64,000 bases of DNA from Metallyticus violacea. Taxonomy: Eukaryota; Arthropoda; Insecta; Mantodea; Metallyticidae. Below are positions 36,800 through 50,633 of the stretch, one piece after another. Location: positions 29,284,501-29,348,500 of the forward strand of contig CM060843.1 in assembly GCA_030762175.1 (NCBI GenBank), given 5' to 3'. A program made the position numbers and the translations under genes. The notes under the pieces were generated by a model, which worked only from the letters and a program-made list of their open reading frames with translations, did not search any database and had not been told where the DNA came from. The first letter of the stretch is position 1, and each line of letters starts with the position of its first letter.

Positions 36800-38470
36800 T
36801 AAGTAGCTGATTCCGTCGAATTCCCAATTACTGGTCAAACAAAAGGGGACATTATGATGGTGTTGCCAATAACAAGATATCATTATTAGGCGAGCGTGTG
36901 ACCTTTAATGAAGATGATGCTACAGAAAGTATATGACACAAAAAACAAATGACGGTATTTTATTTCCTATTGTGAAATAACCTAATTGAGATACACTACT
37001 ACAGGATATACTTTTTTCTACAAAATATCAACTTCTAATTAAATACATAATAATAATGTTATTTGTCATTATCGCGAATTTCGGGCCGTGGGCCATCTGG
37101 CCCTCTGGTCCTGCGCACCTTCCCGGAAACTTCTTCGCATAGCCTATTTGCAGCATGGAAATTGCAACCATTTCTTGGTAAATTAACATCACATCAAGTT
37201 ATTCAGAATTCGTAATTACTGGCATTAAGATAAACACAACAACCTGTAGCAACAAGCTTGACTGAAGGTGAGCCGATTCGAACACGCTCTCCCATGGAAT
37301 GTGGATAATCATAATATTGCGATAAATTTGTACTAGGTACATATCTGCATGCAGCCATTTTGCAGCGCCGAAAACGAGCTCTAATCCTCGTGCTGCAAAA
37401 CACCTGTATAAAGAAAAGGTACGTTACTGTTGTAGAAATATTTATCTCTTTTAAAATTATCAAATAAAAGTGCCAAATTTACAAACACCAACGTTACGTG
37501 TTTTGTTTACATGCTTTGTCAAAGAGAATTCATGTCCTCGCTTGGAAGTTCCACAATCCTGGAATGTTGCAACCTAGTAAAACTTATTCGATTTCCTAAT
37601 TAACAGTGCATTTAATCATAGGAAGTATTGTAAGTTTTCTGTAATATGTTTTTTACTTTAAATATTGATATTCTTGCAGATGTGGAAGCTTCAAATCTAG
37701 GGAGTGAAGTAAGAGGGCTGTTCCAAAAGTTTGTGCAAAATGAAAAATACAAAACTTTTAGGAGGGAAAATTTGTTTTAGTTTTCACACAATCTCTCCGA
37801 AAAATATCGAAAAAAATTCATATCTTAAGTCTAATAATTCTGAGGTCGCAATTATATACGTACGCTGGCTCGTTATCGTGATGGAACTTTTTATTCGTCA
37901 AACGAGAACGATTCTTCTTGACCGCATCGTTTATTTTCTGCAGTAGCATAGTGTAGTTCACCGGTTAAGGCTTTGCCCTTTTTCAAATATAAAATTAAAA
38001 TTAAACCATGGCGACTTCACTTTTTCTGCTGTGGGCATATTTTTTGTCTTCTTTGAAGCGCTTTCTCCGTTGCACTCCTTAGTTTCTGACGTGTAGTGGT
38101 GCATCCATGTCACATACTGTCTTCGAACTTTATTTAAACACCTCCAAATTCTGGAAGAAGTGACACATCCCCCCCCTTTTCCTGGTCAATCGTAGCAAAC
38201 GTGCCCCCCCTCCCTCGTCGGTAGCATTTTCATTGCAAATAATTGAGCAAAATATTATGCACGGATCTTTAGAAATACCCACAGATTCATCAGTTTCCCG
38301 CATCTTCAGCTCCGCTCACACATTATGGTGGATATTTCGGAAGAAGTTGCGGGAACTATCCGCATCGCTAGTGCTCGGCCACATCCAAACTCACCGAACC
38401 ATTCAAAGTGAAGGTACAGATTCATCGTAATGTTTGTCCATTTCATCTTAGTTTCTGCGGGCGTTGCCCT
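36800..38470. promoter_or_regulatory. CpG-richer island inside the intron; possible promoter or element
   Basis: This stretch contains many CG dinucleotides and GC-rich runs (for example around 37080-37130, 37380 and 38160-38220) in a window that is otherwise poor in both. In CpG-depleted insect genomes such patches tend to mark unmethylated promoters or recently arrived elements. There is no TATA box I would insist on, and no recognisable transposon protein. A plus-strand ORF at 38233-38430 is short and unrecognised. It is listed as a regulatory candidate by composition only. Confidence 0.25.
37246..37404 (-). CDS. candidate alternative first exon (weak)
   Basis: In a CpG-richer island within the largest intron, the minus strand has an ATG in good context (AAAATGG, near 37361) opening a frame MAACRYVPSTNLSQYYDY..., which reaches a possible donor ACAG|GTTGTT near 37246, again in phase 1, so it would splice in frame to the exon at 24568. 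A good acceptor-like sequence (CTTTTCTTTATACAG) lies just upstream near 37405, so it could instead be an internal or 5'-UTR-containing exon. Two frames are open across it, and the donor is poor beyond GT. The reading may be accidental; base composition and phase are the reasons for listing it. Confidence 0.25.
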
Positions 38471-39051
38471 TTTGAAAAAGTAATGCTTTATTAATACACG
38501 ATGTTCGTGTTTCTACATTTTGAATACCTGTTTACAACATATAAGTAGGAAAGTGGCTCTCATACATGAACTAAGCCTCGCAACTGTTTAGAATCAGTAC
38601 ATCATTTCTCAATATTCACCACATTGTAAAAGATAACAATGAAAACAATCTAACACTACCATCATTTGAGTTCCCACGGACTTATCGAACAGAACTCATA
38701 TTTCTGTTACTTTCCAGAAGAACGCAATGACAAACAATTACAAGTGTGACCCTAGAAACAGAAATTAATCTTTCACCAAAGATAAAGAAGAAAATGCTAC
38801 AAATGATATTTTTCCAAAGGCAATTCCTTGATCTAGGCAAGTTCAGTTTCGTTTTCCAGAAATAAAGTACAAATTGCTATATCCTAACTATTGCAACTTA
38901 CATGTACCTCTCTTCACAGAATCAAGAACCGAATGAAGAATTAGCATGTGGACTACATTAGCAGAACTAATTAATAATCTCCTTAAGGTACTGTAAATTG
39001 TCGTAGCATTGCAAGAAATCAGAATTTATATGGTGTGGCATAGAATGTTGG

Positions 39052-39324
39052 TACCGCCACGGGTGGCCGAGGTCGTTAGGGCTCGGACTCATGAGCGGGA
39101 GGTCTGGGATTCGAATCCCACCAGGGCCGTCATCACAGACTGAAGTTTTTCCCAGGTTTTCCTCAATTCTCCTAAATGGCAAATGCCCTAAACTTAGGCC
39201 TGGAACATTTCTTTCCTTAAAAAAACATCATTTACCAATATATAATTTCATCTCATATATCATCAATGTCCACTGCATGTGGGTGCCTCAGTAGTAAAAA
39301 CAGCATTAAACACTATTTAAAAAA
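39052..39324 (+). mobile_element. SINE family A, copy 5
   Basis: Well-preserved head (GGGTGGCCGAGGTCGTTAGG and GGGATTCGAATCCC) and shared body and tail. Flanked by CATAGAATGTTGG (39039-39051) and CATAGAATGTAGG (39325-39337), a 13-bp duplication with one mismatch. Confidence 0.9.
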
Positions 39325-39337
39325 CATAGAATGTAGG

Positions 39338-42228
39338 CTTCTGCCATGCAAACAGGTATTTTATGTTTATCATTATAATCACCATTATCTCATTAGCAGC
39401 ACTACCATCCTTTATTACTTTAAATATTATTACATGTTATTGTATTGTTCATAGAAAATTTATCAACTAAGAAGTTCTTGACTATAACCTTAATTTAGTG
39501 CCTATGTGTTACATGACAACATTTATCAAATGCACCAAAGCACTCTGTTTAAATAGATTATAAAATAAAGGACACAAATACTACTAAAATAAGGGCATCT
39601 TTATAGCACTGTCTTAACATTTAGATTATAAGGCAATGATACCATTTTTAAACACTAACAACAAAAGGTAAAACTTTAATGTTACCCTCCTTTGCCTATT
39701 GACTGTTAATTCCTGGTGACATCCTTGCCATTAATATCATAAGCTGGGCAAATTATTGGGACCTGATAAAAAAATTAGGATAAACAAGGTTGCAAATGTG
39801 TTTCTCTCTTTGTGAGATAGTATTTAATTATTTTTCCTCTCTCCTTAGCAAGAAAATAAGGTTTTAAGTTTCAGTACATTTTAATGTATGTGTACTATAA
39901 GTTAAGACTTTATTGAGTCTTAATTATAGATTAAGCTTTTCACCTCACTGTATACTCCATTCCATCTTTAGGTATAACAAAATTAACCATGTCTGCTATA
40001 AAGTTAGAAAAACATCACAACATAACTATAGTGAAAGTGAAAATATTTGCTTTACATCCACATAAATCCTTCTTATTATTTTAATTCAAAACACAAGAAA
40101 ATAATATATGCTTAAGAGCTAATAGAAATGTCATACATAATGGAAAACTTTTTTTTCATATAGTGTTATGATAAATAAGGCATTTTTATCTTTTGCATCA
40201 TGATTAGAGGTAACATCTGGCCTATAAAGTCATAAAAATATTTATTTATTTTTTCAGGTATTCTTTTTAGTATTTTGGTTGAACGCATAAAATCCAATTA
40301 AAGCAATCTTTTATACATTTTAAATTAGGTATAAATAATGAATAAATTTACTTTGCACATATGTATCTTTCTATTTGTGTCTCTACCCATTGCACCTACG
40401 GTCTACAAATGTGAAGTGGTGTATCCGTTCAAGAATTTAATAACATTTGCAACTTTATATACAATGGATTTCTCTCTAACTGCAGCAAAAAAATAGTTAG
40501 AAATGATCAATTCAGATAAAACAAGGTGTCACAACTTTGCTTACCTGATTTATGCAGGTAATAATTTTTCAGAACAAATTCAAAATTAGAAGATTAACTT
40601 ATGGGGAAGATGAAAAATAAATAATTTAAAATGTTCCATATTTTGCAGTTAAGAGTGATTTTGTTTAATCTTATTTATTAATTACTCACAACATGCAGTT
40701 ATAAAATTATGAGTGATGAAACCAGATATTACATGAACTAAAAGAGGCTAAGGGCATTCACAGAATATTTTTGAGGGAGGAGCAACATATTTTTGAAAGT
40801 AGATGGTGATAAAAATAATCAGGAGTGAAAAATCAATTAAACAGCCTAATTATAAAATCAATATAACAAAGAAAATGTAGGTTAATCAGTTATGTTCACC
40901 TTAAATGCTTTACTTTAAAATATCAGTATTCTGGCTATTAAATGGAAATTTATTAACTTTAAAAACCTTGAGGGGTAGCAAATGCCCCTCTGTGCCCCCC
41001 CTTTGTGGACGACCTTGAAGGAGGCAATTTAAATACACAGAACTATCCAAAATGGAATAGTTAGAATTTGTGATCTGCATGGTGTGTGCAAATCTGTGGT
41101 GACAAATCACATGAGGTAAGCAGAATCATAAACAAATTTTTAGATCATTCCAAACACAGTGCAGATTGGGGGAAGATAAATGCAAAAGCCCTGTATGGAG
41201 GCTGCGAATGATACAACATGCAGTTCAAGTGAACAACTTTTTTTAATTGTTCAAAATAAATTGCAGAGAGTGCCAAGTGAAAGGGAATGTCTTCTTCCAA
41301 AGCAAAAGAATACTACCCATCAAAAAATGAGAAAATACTACTCTAAACCAAGGTATTTTGAAAAATTTAGAGCACTACTAAGGGTGCCCAAGGCCAATGA
41401 AATATGGGCTCGTGAGTGGGTGGTCTGGGGTTCAATTCCAATCAGGACCATCATCTCTAACTGAGTTTTTTCCTTCCAAAGTTTTCCTCAGTCCTTAAAA
41501 ATGGTAAATGTGGAGGGTACCCCTCCTAAACTTAACCCTGGAACACTTCCTTCAGTTAAAAAATTTCCCAATTCATCTAATCATGTCATGGGTGTTCACC
41601 CCCTTTGATGCCTTACCAGTGAAAGTGAGCATTAAACACTATGAAAAAAAATGTAGATCCCAAAAATATACCAATACTTACAATACAGGGCTTTTACATT
41701 TAAAGCAACCAACCAAGAAAAAAGCTTATTATTTCTGACCAAAAGACACCTAAATAATCTGTCAAAATACAACTATTGGATAATAAATGTCACATTTAAA
41801 TCAATAGCTGTATATTGATACAACTATAAATTACACATATGGACATTGGGATCAGTGACTGACTGATCCAAATGGAAAAGAAAATTAAGTGGCTTATGAA
41901 CAAGATTTTTTGGGTGCTGAAAGAGTAAATAGAATAAAGATTGTTCACATTAACAAATCCACTTTCATATCATTTGAATTAAGATATTGAGACTGAATTA
42001 CCAGAAGCCAAAATTTCCGAATGCCAATTTCATCTTAACCAAATATGATGCACACATCAACAGTCAGAAAGATTAACATATATAAACAATCAAGAATAAA
42101 ATATATTTATATCATAGTTTTATTTCATAATCTCACTGCTGTTTGTCCCTGAAAAGTGACATTCTAAATGCTTTTAACACTCTACAAGACGATGAAGAAA
42201 TTGTAACACTATTACATTATATTGTGGA
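39338..42228. other. intron sequence around SINE copy 6
   Basis: AT-rich sequence. A consensus donor CAG|GTAAGC (minus, near 40546) lacks an upstream acceptor with an open frame. Nothing else supported. Confidence 0.5.
41386..41650 (+). mobile_element. SINE family A, copy 6 (diverged)
   Basis: Plus-strand copy with a degraded A-box (GGGTGCCCAAGGCCAATG), B-box GGGTTCAATTCC, body CTTAACCCTGGAACAC and the end GCATTAAACACTATG before an A-run. No convincing duplication. Confidence 0.8.
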
Positions 42229-42241
42229 TCATTATGTGAGA

Positions 42242-42538
42242 TTTTTTTTTTTGAGTAGTGTTTAACGCCCGTTTTTACTACTGAGGCACCACAGGCGGTG
42301 GACACTGGTGATACATGTAATGAAATGATATATTGGGAAAGGATTTATTTATTTTTTTTTTTTAAGGAAGGAAGCGTTCCAGGCCTAAGTTTAGGTACCT
42401 CCCCGGCATTTGCCAGTTATGAAGACTGAGGAAAACCTGGAAAAAACCCCAGTCAGGGAGGACGGTCCTGGCGGGATTCGAACCGCAGACCTCCCGCTCA
42501 CGAGTCCGTGCCTTAACGACCTCGGCCACCCGTGGCGG
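42242..42538 (-). mobile_element. SINE family A, copy 7
   Basis: Minus-strand copy with an intact tRNA-like head (CCACGGGTGGCCGAGGTCG read on minus; B-box GGTTCGAATCCC with one change). A 13-bp direct repeat TCATTATGTGAGA flanks it at 42229-42241 and 42539-42551. Among the best-preserved copies and likely young. Confidence 0.95.
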
Positions 42539-43549
42539 TCATTATGTGAGAATGATGACATTGAAGAGACAGGCAGCAGCCTCTTTCCTCCAGAAACACA
42601 GAAGTCTTGAATTCTTGAAAACATTCTTACAACAATATTACAGTTATTTGTGAGGCATGGAATAGAAAACTGAATACATGAATTGGGGAACCTCTTTATA
42701 CTATGCACTGAACATATACAGATTAAGATAACAGAATGATACATATTGATCATTTGGATGGAAATTTTTTTTCTCCTAAAAAGAAGAAAAAGAGATATGG
42801 TCAAATCAATTGATGCATTTCTCTTCTTATAGAAAATTAAAGGATGAAGGAAACATCCTAAGTTGTCTGCAGGCATTGGATCGTAATGTTACAATAACAC
42901 TACCATAAAAAGTAATCTGTTCTGGCATTCCTCCTGCCCCCAAAAAATTACAAAGAGCTTCAAGAAGGACATTGAAAAAAGAGAACCCACAATATTCGAT
43001 TATATTTAGGCTTATATTTTATACTTTAAAATTATGTTTATATTACTTTATACAAAAGATTTTAATTAAGCTTAGTAATAATGATTTCACAGTTAGCTAT
43101 ATATAGAAAAGAAGAAAAATATAATGCTAAATCTCCAAAAAATAAAAGGGTGGCACTAACTGTGAATTTAATATCACTTTGTAATGTGTTTTAGAGTATT
43201 AGTTTGTCAATTCACAAGTTATATATCCAAGTTTAATTCATTTCTTACATTTCTGAACGCAAAGTATTTGCTGGCTAAGACATCGTTGAGCTTGATTATA
43301 GGGAATCATATTTTCCAATGGCGACAAATACTCGAAGAAAACCTCGGCATACAAGCACTGCTTCCCGGCATTCATTAGGTCTACCAAGGACCGGAAGTTG
43401 TCTGGACTGGAAAGACGACTGGGGAATAGCTTGTTCTTAGGCGGAATGCATAAAGTTCTTGAGGTGCTCAAGTGTCCAAAGCATATTCGGAAAACACGGC
43501 CAGGGAATGGAAAAGGATCCAATTCGCTTTGTCGAGAAGCCACGTTAAA

Positions 43550-43732
43550 GAGTGCTGTGGGTATATGGGAAGACATATTTACATAACACGGCACGAAAAA
43601 GAACCTTAAGCCTGAAAGAGAGGCCTCTGAGCAAAATTTGTCGGCCGTTTTAGGCCCTGAGTTGAATGGGACGCTGATGACCTGAGCTGTTAAAGAGCGT
43701 CCATAAATAAATCATTAAAAAAAAAAAAAACA
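43550..43732 (+). mobile_element. non-LTR retrotransposon 3' end (same family)
   Basis: The segment CGGCACGAAAAAGAACCT to TTAAAGAGCGTCCATAAATA and a poly-A tail is nearly identical to 51679-51848. Upstream similarity to that copy fades near 43555. The GC-richer sequence at 43240-43550 may be more of this element or a separate insert. No duplication identified. Confidence 0.8.
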
Positions 43733-43739
43733 GCAATAT

Positions 43740-43887
43740 ATATTAGAAAGGAAGTTCCAGGTTGGATGAAGAGAAAGTAGTGAAACAGACAGAGAGATCC
43801 AGGTGTGAGAAGTCGGACGCTAATGACCTAAGCAGTTTTGTGCCCTAAAACAACGACGACGACGACAACAACAACAACAACAACAAC

Positions 43888-43926
<39 letters not shown>
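43740..43926 (+). mobile_element. second LINE-type 3' end with microsatellite tail
   Basis: TCGGACGCTAATGACCTAAG followed by CAGTTTTGTGCCCTAAAACA is a 3'-terminal motif of non-LTR elements different from the copy just upstream. It runs into a tail of CGA, CAA and then TAA repeats (43850-43926), as expected for elements that end in simple repeats. Short minus-strand ORFs over the tail are artefacts. Confidence 0.65.
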
Positions 43927-43927
<1 letters not shown>

Positions 43928-46900
43928 GTGGGAGAAAAGACATCTGATACCATGTTGTCCCTCACGCACTCCTTGAACTGCCCCATAGGGGATGGTGCGC
44001 GTTAAATTCCTCCAGTAGTAGAAAAGGAGTTGATAGCTGGGATTGTAGATGTTCATGGTCCAAGCATACTGAGGCAAGCAAACGTTGCAGACAGTAAAAC
44101 TAATGTCAGAAAAACAAACATTAACAGCTGCAGCCTGTAATGGAGACTTGAACGGCATCGGAGAATTGAACACTAAGATAAAATATCCGCTAGTGCGGGA
44201 ATGCCATCTTCCGGTGGAAGGTCGAAATGTACCGAAAAGTAGTTGCGAAGGACAAATGAGTCCTCAGGTTGACGCTTTGTCTCCTGCAGAGAGTCACTCG
44301 ATCGCATCAATAACTGCAGCTCAGGTCTTCGGGTACTATTCCACGTACATTTTTAGACGTAGTTGGGATATACGATGAAAGAAATGTTGGCCGGCAATTA
44401 AAGAGAATATAGCGGAAAAGAGATGCTTATAAAAACATTTTCAGTCAATATTGATTTATGAACTGGCAAGTGAGACCTTTCTCATACAAGATACCATATA
44501 TTTCTGCTCATCAACCTCCACAGTGATACACAATGAAGTAATTAACGATGAAATGCTATTCTATGAAGCCCATCTCAACAAAGGAGTGGAAAATTACACC
44601 CTATACATTTTGCAGGCACGGTTTCAATGATAAGGTGTATAAAAAATAAAACGTTTCATGGGTCGGTTTCAATTTGCAGATGTGAACGGTATAGAAGACC
44701 ATATGGTATATACCATCCCTTATTGTGCGTAAAGAGGGCAAAATCCATTAAAGAATTGCTTATGCAGCATTTAATAATTCATTTTATTTGATACATGCAC
44801 GGTAACAGCTCTTTATTTTATTTACTTTGAAGAAAAGTGTGGAAATATGATTGATAGTGAGTAAATGGTCTTACTAATGCATGCATTTCTTTATTTTTTA
44901 TTATAAGTAATTCAGTAATACATGAAACAAATGAGGAATAGGAATTACGTGTATCTCATTGTGCATTTAATAAATAATTGTTGCATTAGTGTTTATAGTG
45001 TAGCTCTTTAGAAAATCATGACTGTCTATTTTATACTTTATTCAGACTAAATAGGGCAGTTAAGGAACCGGTTCTAGGGATCTAAAATGCCACTCTTTAG
45101 AACCAAAAATTCTGCTTTGCAGTTATAAGTTACAACAATTATTTTGATAGTATTTCTGTTCAATTAGTTGAACATTAGGTTTTACTTACAGTCGTTATTT
45201 AATGTATAAAACAGTTATACGATTTTTTAAAATATTTTTTAAAACTAACCTCATTAATGCTGATCTTGTGCGTTAATTATCTTTCCAATATTATCTTCCT
45301 TCTATATGTCTCTCTTTCTATGCTATAAACATAACCTTAATTATTCTGCTGTATGTTAATAACCTTTGCAAAATTCCCCTAATTCCTTTTTTCTCTCTAC
45401 CTCTCTGTATGCTATAAACATAACCTAGATATTTATAGAAAAATGTTAAGTTTCTTCATAATTCTAAGTTTTAGGCGTTACAAGCAAGAAGGCTGCCATG
45501 AATGAATAATATTTAAATAGCCGTGCATCCCATAATTATATAATTATTATTTTGGGCATATTTATTGCAATTTTGAGTATCTGCAGGAATATAATTGTGT
45601 TTTTTCATGTAAAATAATTACAGATTGCTTTAATTGAAATCCTTAGACTATGCAATTAAGTTTCAAAACTGGGATCATCATGCACCCCTTTTCTTAGAGA
45701 AAAAAATACAAATTGATGAACAATATGAGGTCTATTTATATCAAATATTTATTTACGCTAGAAACCAGGTATTTGCTGCTAATACTAAAAGATCATCGAG
45801 AAGTCGCTCCGCAGCCATTGCGTAGCCGAGATTTCACTAAGGAAGCGAATTCGGGTGGCAGCACTGACCAGTGTGCCAAACATATATTTCACTTAATTAC
45901 CAAGGTCCACATACTACAAAGTACAAACCTTAGCAACGAGTGGCGGATTACCTGCTAAAACCGATCTGGAAGGAGGGAACGTCAGTAATGTAGGAGTACC
46001 AACATTTTTCTGTGTGGTGCACATCAAACAGTGCGGAGGAACTTGTCGATGACCCGTTATTATGCATTGCGCATATTCAAGCGTTTAAATAAATAAAATA
46101 AAAGAAAGAAATATGAACAAATAACTGTGAACAAGTTATTGCGTTAGTAGTAACCTTGCTTAGAAACATAAACGTTATTATTACATGCAAAAATATCATG
46201 TTAATAAACAGATAATAAATGAATTATTTTATAATTCATTTATATTTAATAAGACACGAAAATACAATTTAAATTGATTATGCATTTGAAGTATCCACTA
46301 ATTTGATATGCAACATTTAAAATGTGTACACATGCTGTTTCAAAATGATGCCATTAGTAAGAAATTGGTTTAAAGCTGTGTGCTTTAATCTATGAAAACA
46401 TGTCCGAAATAGAAAATCTGGCATAACAGATATAAATATTGTAGGCTTCATGAGCAGGCATCAGTAGAGCTGGGAAGTTTTTTGTTAATATTCATATGTT
46501 TATGAAACAGGAGTATGTTTCAAGTAGGGGCTTAACTAGAGAAGGGGAATGTTTCCCCGCCCCCGAAATCAAATTGAATATATATATTTATTTTCCCGTT
46601 TACTTTAGCTTTTGTTATTAGTAACTGTGAAGGACACAATAAAATTAATAATGAATTACAAATTTAACTTTGGCGCTAATACGTGAAAGTCAGAGTTGTG
46701 AATCGTACCCTTATCAATGCGCGTGTTAAGTACTGCCGACTAGATGCAACTATGTATTGGTCGAAGTACCACGATAGAGGAAGGAAGCGATTTTCGCTTT
46801 TACCGATGTAGGCCATACTGAGAAGCATTAGAAATTTAAGCTGAACATGAAGAGATTAGAATATAGTTTCATTAACCAAAAAAAAAAAAAAAAAAAGGCT

Positions 46901-48499
46901 GATACAGAATTGTGTAGTACAAGGACTAGGCTGAATATCATTCAGAATGTGGCGCTGAAGGTACTTTATTTACTTATTTATGTATATAGTTACTTATCAA
47001 ACAGATAACATTTATTTATTTATTTATTTATTTATTTAGGGAACACACCAATTGCCTCAACCTCAACTGATGTTAAAAAGGCGTTCTGAAAGCTCCACTT
47101 ATTCCTACTTTGATATAGGAGTAGGCATAAATATTCTTTCTAGAAATGACGAATACAATATGAATTTTTCAAAAACACCGGAAGAGGAGTTTAAATTCAC
47201 ACCGGGGAAAGAAACTTACTTCAGAGAAAATTGCTTTTTGAATTTCTCTGGTTGGCTTATTCTGATGGTAATAGGGAGCCTTTTGTAAGTTTTATGCTGT
47301 TTTCGCTGCAGATTTTGAATGTGACAAAAAAAGGGAAATCATGTTGAACTTGGACATTTTGTAAAAACTCCATTAAAAATGGAAGAAGGTCAAGGAACAT
47401 ATTAGGAAACACAAGGTAAAAGAATACCGTAAGAAAGCCTGCATGTAAGTACAAAAATGTATTTCTACACTTGAAAACCGGTCCAACGATGTTCATTTAA
47501 TCGATCAAGATGAGCAACTCAGATACAAGAAAACGATAAACATTTCACTTTTAATGCATTGTATATGTTATTCTGTTTGTCACTTAGAAGTCACAGAGAC
47601 CGCGATATATTTTCTTTAGGTGATGATCAGACATCGGATGTTAGAGTAAGTGACTATTTTGTACCTTTAGGCGAAAGGAAAAAGAATTATTAACATTTAT
47701 GTTTCGTGAAAATTGAAAGTTATTCATAGAAATTGATAGTGCCTTAAAATGATTGTTAGGGCCTAAGTTGTTAACATTTAGCTTAAAATGTAAAGTTTCG
47801 TTATTTCACTATTTATTCACATACTCCTATATGCGTGTAAACATTATTAATGGTTAAGTTTTTTTTTCTTTGCATTAACACTACCAGGAAATGCAACAAT
47901 GGGTGGAACGTTGTATTTTCGTCAAATAAAATTTCAACAATAATGCTGTGTAATGGTTAAGACGCAATTCTGGGCAGTTTAGTATGCCAAAAGATATAAG
48001 TGCAAAATCTGTGCTGATCCAGCAATAGCTAATAGAATGTCCATATTTACTTACAATGGAAAGATAATATTCTGCTAGATTTGTAACAAAGAGATATGTA
48101 ACAATAGTTGAAATATATTTTAATGGGTAGCCATATATACTTATTATGCTTTAACTGAGCTGAACTTCTTTTAAAGATAACCACACTTTAAGCTTTTAAA
48201 TTTCCATAGTTAAAGTATTTACGGGTCATTGAGATTGTGTTTGTTCGAACCTAAGGTAGCCATATTTTTAAAAGTAGAAAACTGAACATTTTAATATTTG
48301 TATCAACGAAAAAAAAAGGGCATAAGAGGACTCTAAAAGTTGTTTTGTCATAAATATATTTTGAAACTAATAAATACTGTGTAACATATATGTAGTAGTT
48401 TTGAATTCACTCCAGCCTGACAACACTTTAGAATTTTTAGTGCAGAATTCAACGATATTTTGCTGATGAATGGGTCTTCTTTAGTAAGTCCTTTTAATC
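43927..48499. other. CpG-richer patches without recognised genes
   Basis: Patches near 43930-44400, 45790-46080 and 46660-46830 are richer in CG than the rest and may be unrecognised young elements; a poly-A run (46880-46898) may close a retrotransposed insert. The 78-codon frame at 47052 is not recognised. Confidence 0.4.
47010..47038 (+). repeat. (TTTA)n microsatellite
   Basis: About seven TTTA units, just after a poly-A run at 46880-46898 and a similar TTTA-rich tract at 46970. Confidence 0.85.
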
Positions 48500-50110
48500 A
48501 CACAACATTTTGACAAAGTTTACACAAGTGTAATTAAAGTTCATCTTATTATTCAAAATAGCTTTCAAAGTTTGTACTGAAAGAGCGTTCTTTTCACGTG
48601 TCCACAAGCCATTTATGTAAGAAAACACTCGCTCGTTCAGTGGAGGTGTTAGTTCCCGGTAAACTAAGAAGAAATTTCAATATTTTAAGAAAATTGCAAT
48701 TAAGGCAGTTAGTTCACATTAAAATGTGAAATAATGTTTACCCAACAGTCATTAGGTGACGTCCTTTCCAGCTTCCCTTTTCTCAATATTTTCGCTGTTA
48801 AGTATTGTTTAATATACACATACTCATCATACAAGCCGGCATCATCTATTTTAGATGAAGGATCCATTTCAGAAAAAAATCTTCAGTCTTTTTTATATCC
48901 TTCCACTGCCTTAAGTGTTACCTAACCATAGTTCCGCAAACTCTCAATCGGTGCAATCTATTTATTTAAATATTCAGCCGTAGTTGGATAAAATGTATGA
49001 ACATAATGTTTAAACTTTAATCTCTGATTATAAATCTTCATTTTCCAATTTACTAAGAATTGATTTTACACCTGATAATATGAAGCAATCTTCACCCTTG
49101 GAAACTGCATTAGTTTTTAAATAATTTAACACAGATATTACCTAAAAAACTGTAAATGTTTGACTCTCTATTCTTTATGAAAATTTGATGCTTGGTTGAG
49201 AAGTACACCCATGCTTCTGATAAAGGATTTTCAAAGAAAGATTGTATAAGAAATGGACATTTATCTTGAGATTCAAAACGATTTCAGAAGAACAAACATA
49301 ATCACAAGAGATTTGACTACAGCGAGTTTTGTTTTACCCTAAAACTTATTTGTACCTACAAATTAAAAAAAATTACTTAAGTCTTTCAACCCTTACAGTA
49401 TACACATGGAAATAAAAATAATATTTTTAGAAATCATATCTTCAATAAGGACATCAGCAAGTATCTGATAATATTGTGAATTATATGAGCAGAACATCCA
49501 ACCCCAAGTAAGTTATGCCCTAAATATCTTTTCAGTTTAGTGAAGACGTTGAGGCCATTTCTAGGTACATTTCCAAAATTGCAGTTCATATTATTCGCAT
49601 AAAGAACAATTGTTTTTTATTTTCTTTCTTCTTCTTTTAAGGCAGAATTTTCCAAACACTAAAAACATAATAATGGCTTCTGAAGTTTCTTCAGGCAAAG
49701 AGTTAAGATGCAATATTTTATCTTGAATCCACTCATTAGGATTAAAGTACCTAACAAGTAATGGAAATATTTTTGCGTCCTTAAGATTCGGTGCATCCAT
49801 CATTGTTGAAACAAGGTTAGCTTTTTGTAAATCAGATTCTATTTTAGAAATGGCAAATGGGATTAAAACATTTAGTACAATTGTCTCGGCTTTACTACGG
49901 CCGCGCGTAAATTTTGGTTCTAAAGTACATTGGATAGTTTAGAAGCACAGTCCATTGATCTGAAAAATTGGTTGTGTTGAACAGTATGATAAGCAAACAC
50001 TCTTTCTACAGCTGCTAATTTCATACCTTTTTTTACAACTTTCACTTTAAAAAAATTAGTTACTACGGCGCTAGAAGTTTTTCTTTTAAGTTTTTCACTG
50101 TTTATATGTT
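48500..50110 (-). mobile_element. hAT transposon relic, minus strand
   Basis: Minus-strand pieces in order: FFKVKVVKKGMKLAAVERVF with AYHTVQHNQFFRSMDC (50075-49940), the 70-codon frame APNLKDAKIFPLLVRYFNPN with LNSLPEETSEAI (49803-49640), a region with DEYVYIKQYL (near 48815), and the dimerisation motif LNERVFSYINGLWTREKNAL followed by LKAILNNKMNF (48710-48550). These match the N-terminal, central and C-terminal hallmarks of hAT transposases with zinc-finger-BED type N-termini. There are several stops and frameshifts; not functional. Confidence 0.75.
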
Positions 50111-50575
50111 GTGATATATTCGATCGCCCCCCCCCCCTCCTCTCGGCTTATATTGAAAGTTGATGCACACTTTTACATTAACATCTGAGTCAGATATATA
50201 TACGGAATATCCATATGGATATATACTGAAGTATATGCGTTTATAGTTTGCAATATTGTTGGCGGCATTAATATAAAACAAAGTGTTACGATTAGTTAGT
50301 TAGTGTGATCTTACCACAGAGCGCCGCAGTTCAATTGTCGGCTACATCGATAATTTACTATATTTCCCAAGCGAAGCTCCAATGCCGTTGCATATATCGA
50401 TAATATAAATAGCGCTTTGCTTTCTCAGTTGTCAGTAATCTTGAATTTTTTCATGAAAGTGAGATTAAGTAGTATATTATGAAAACTATTGAGATTAGGA
50501 GAAGCCATTGCCACAAAAAAGGCACATTTTGATGTCCTTTTTACCTTTAAAAACAAATGGGACATGGACTAACAA

Positions 50576-50576
<1 letters not shown>

Positions 50577-50631
<55 letters not shown>
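50577..50631 (+). repeat. (TAA)n microsatellite
   Basis: About 18 uninterrupted TAA/ATA units lie in the 5' part of the plus-strand hAT relic. The poly-Ile frame across it is an artefact. Confidence 0.9.

Positions 50632-50633
<2 letters not shown>

Noticed and set aside
40545..40570. Strong donor-like CAG|GTAAGC (minus)
   Set aside because: No acceptor with an open frame upstream.
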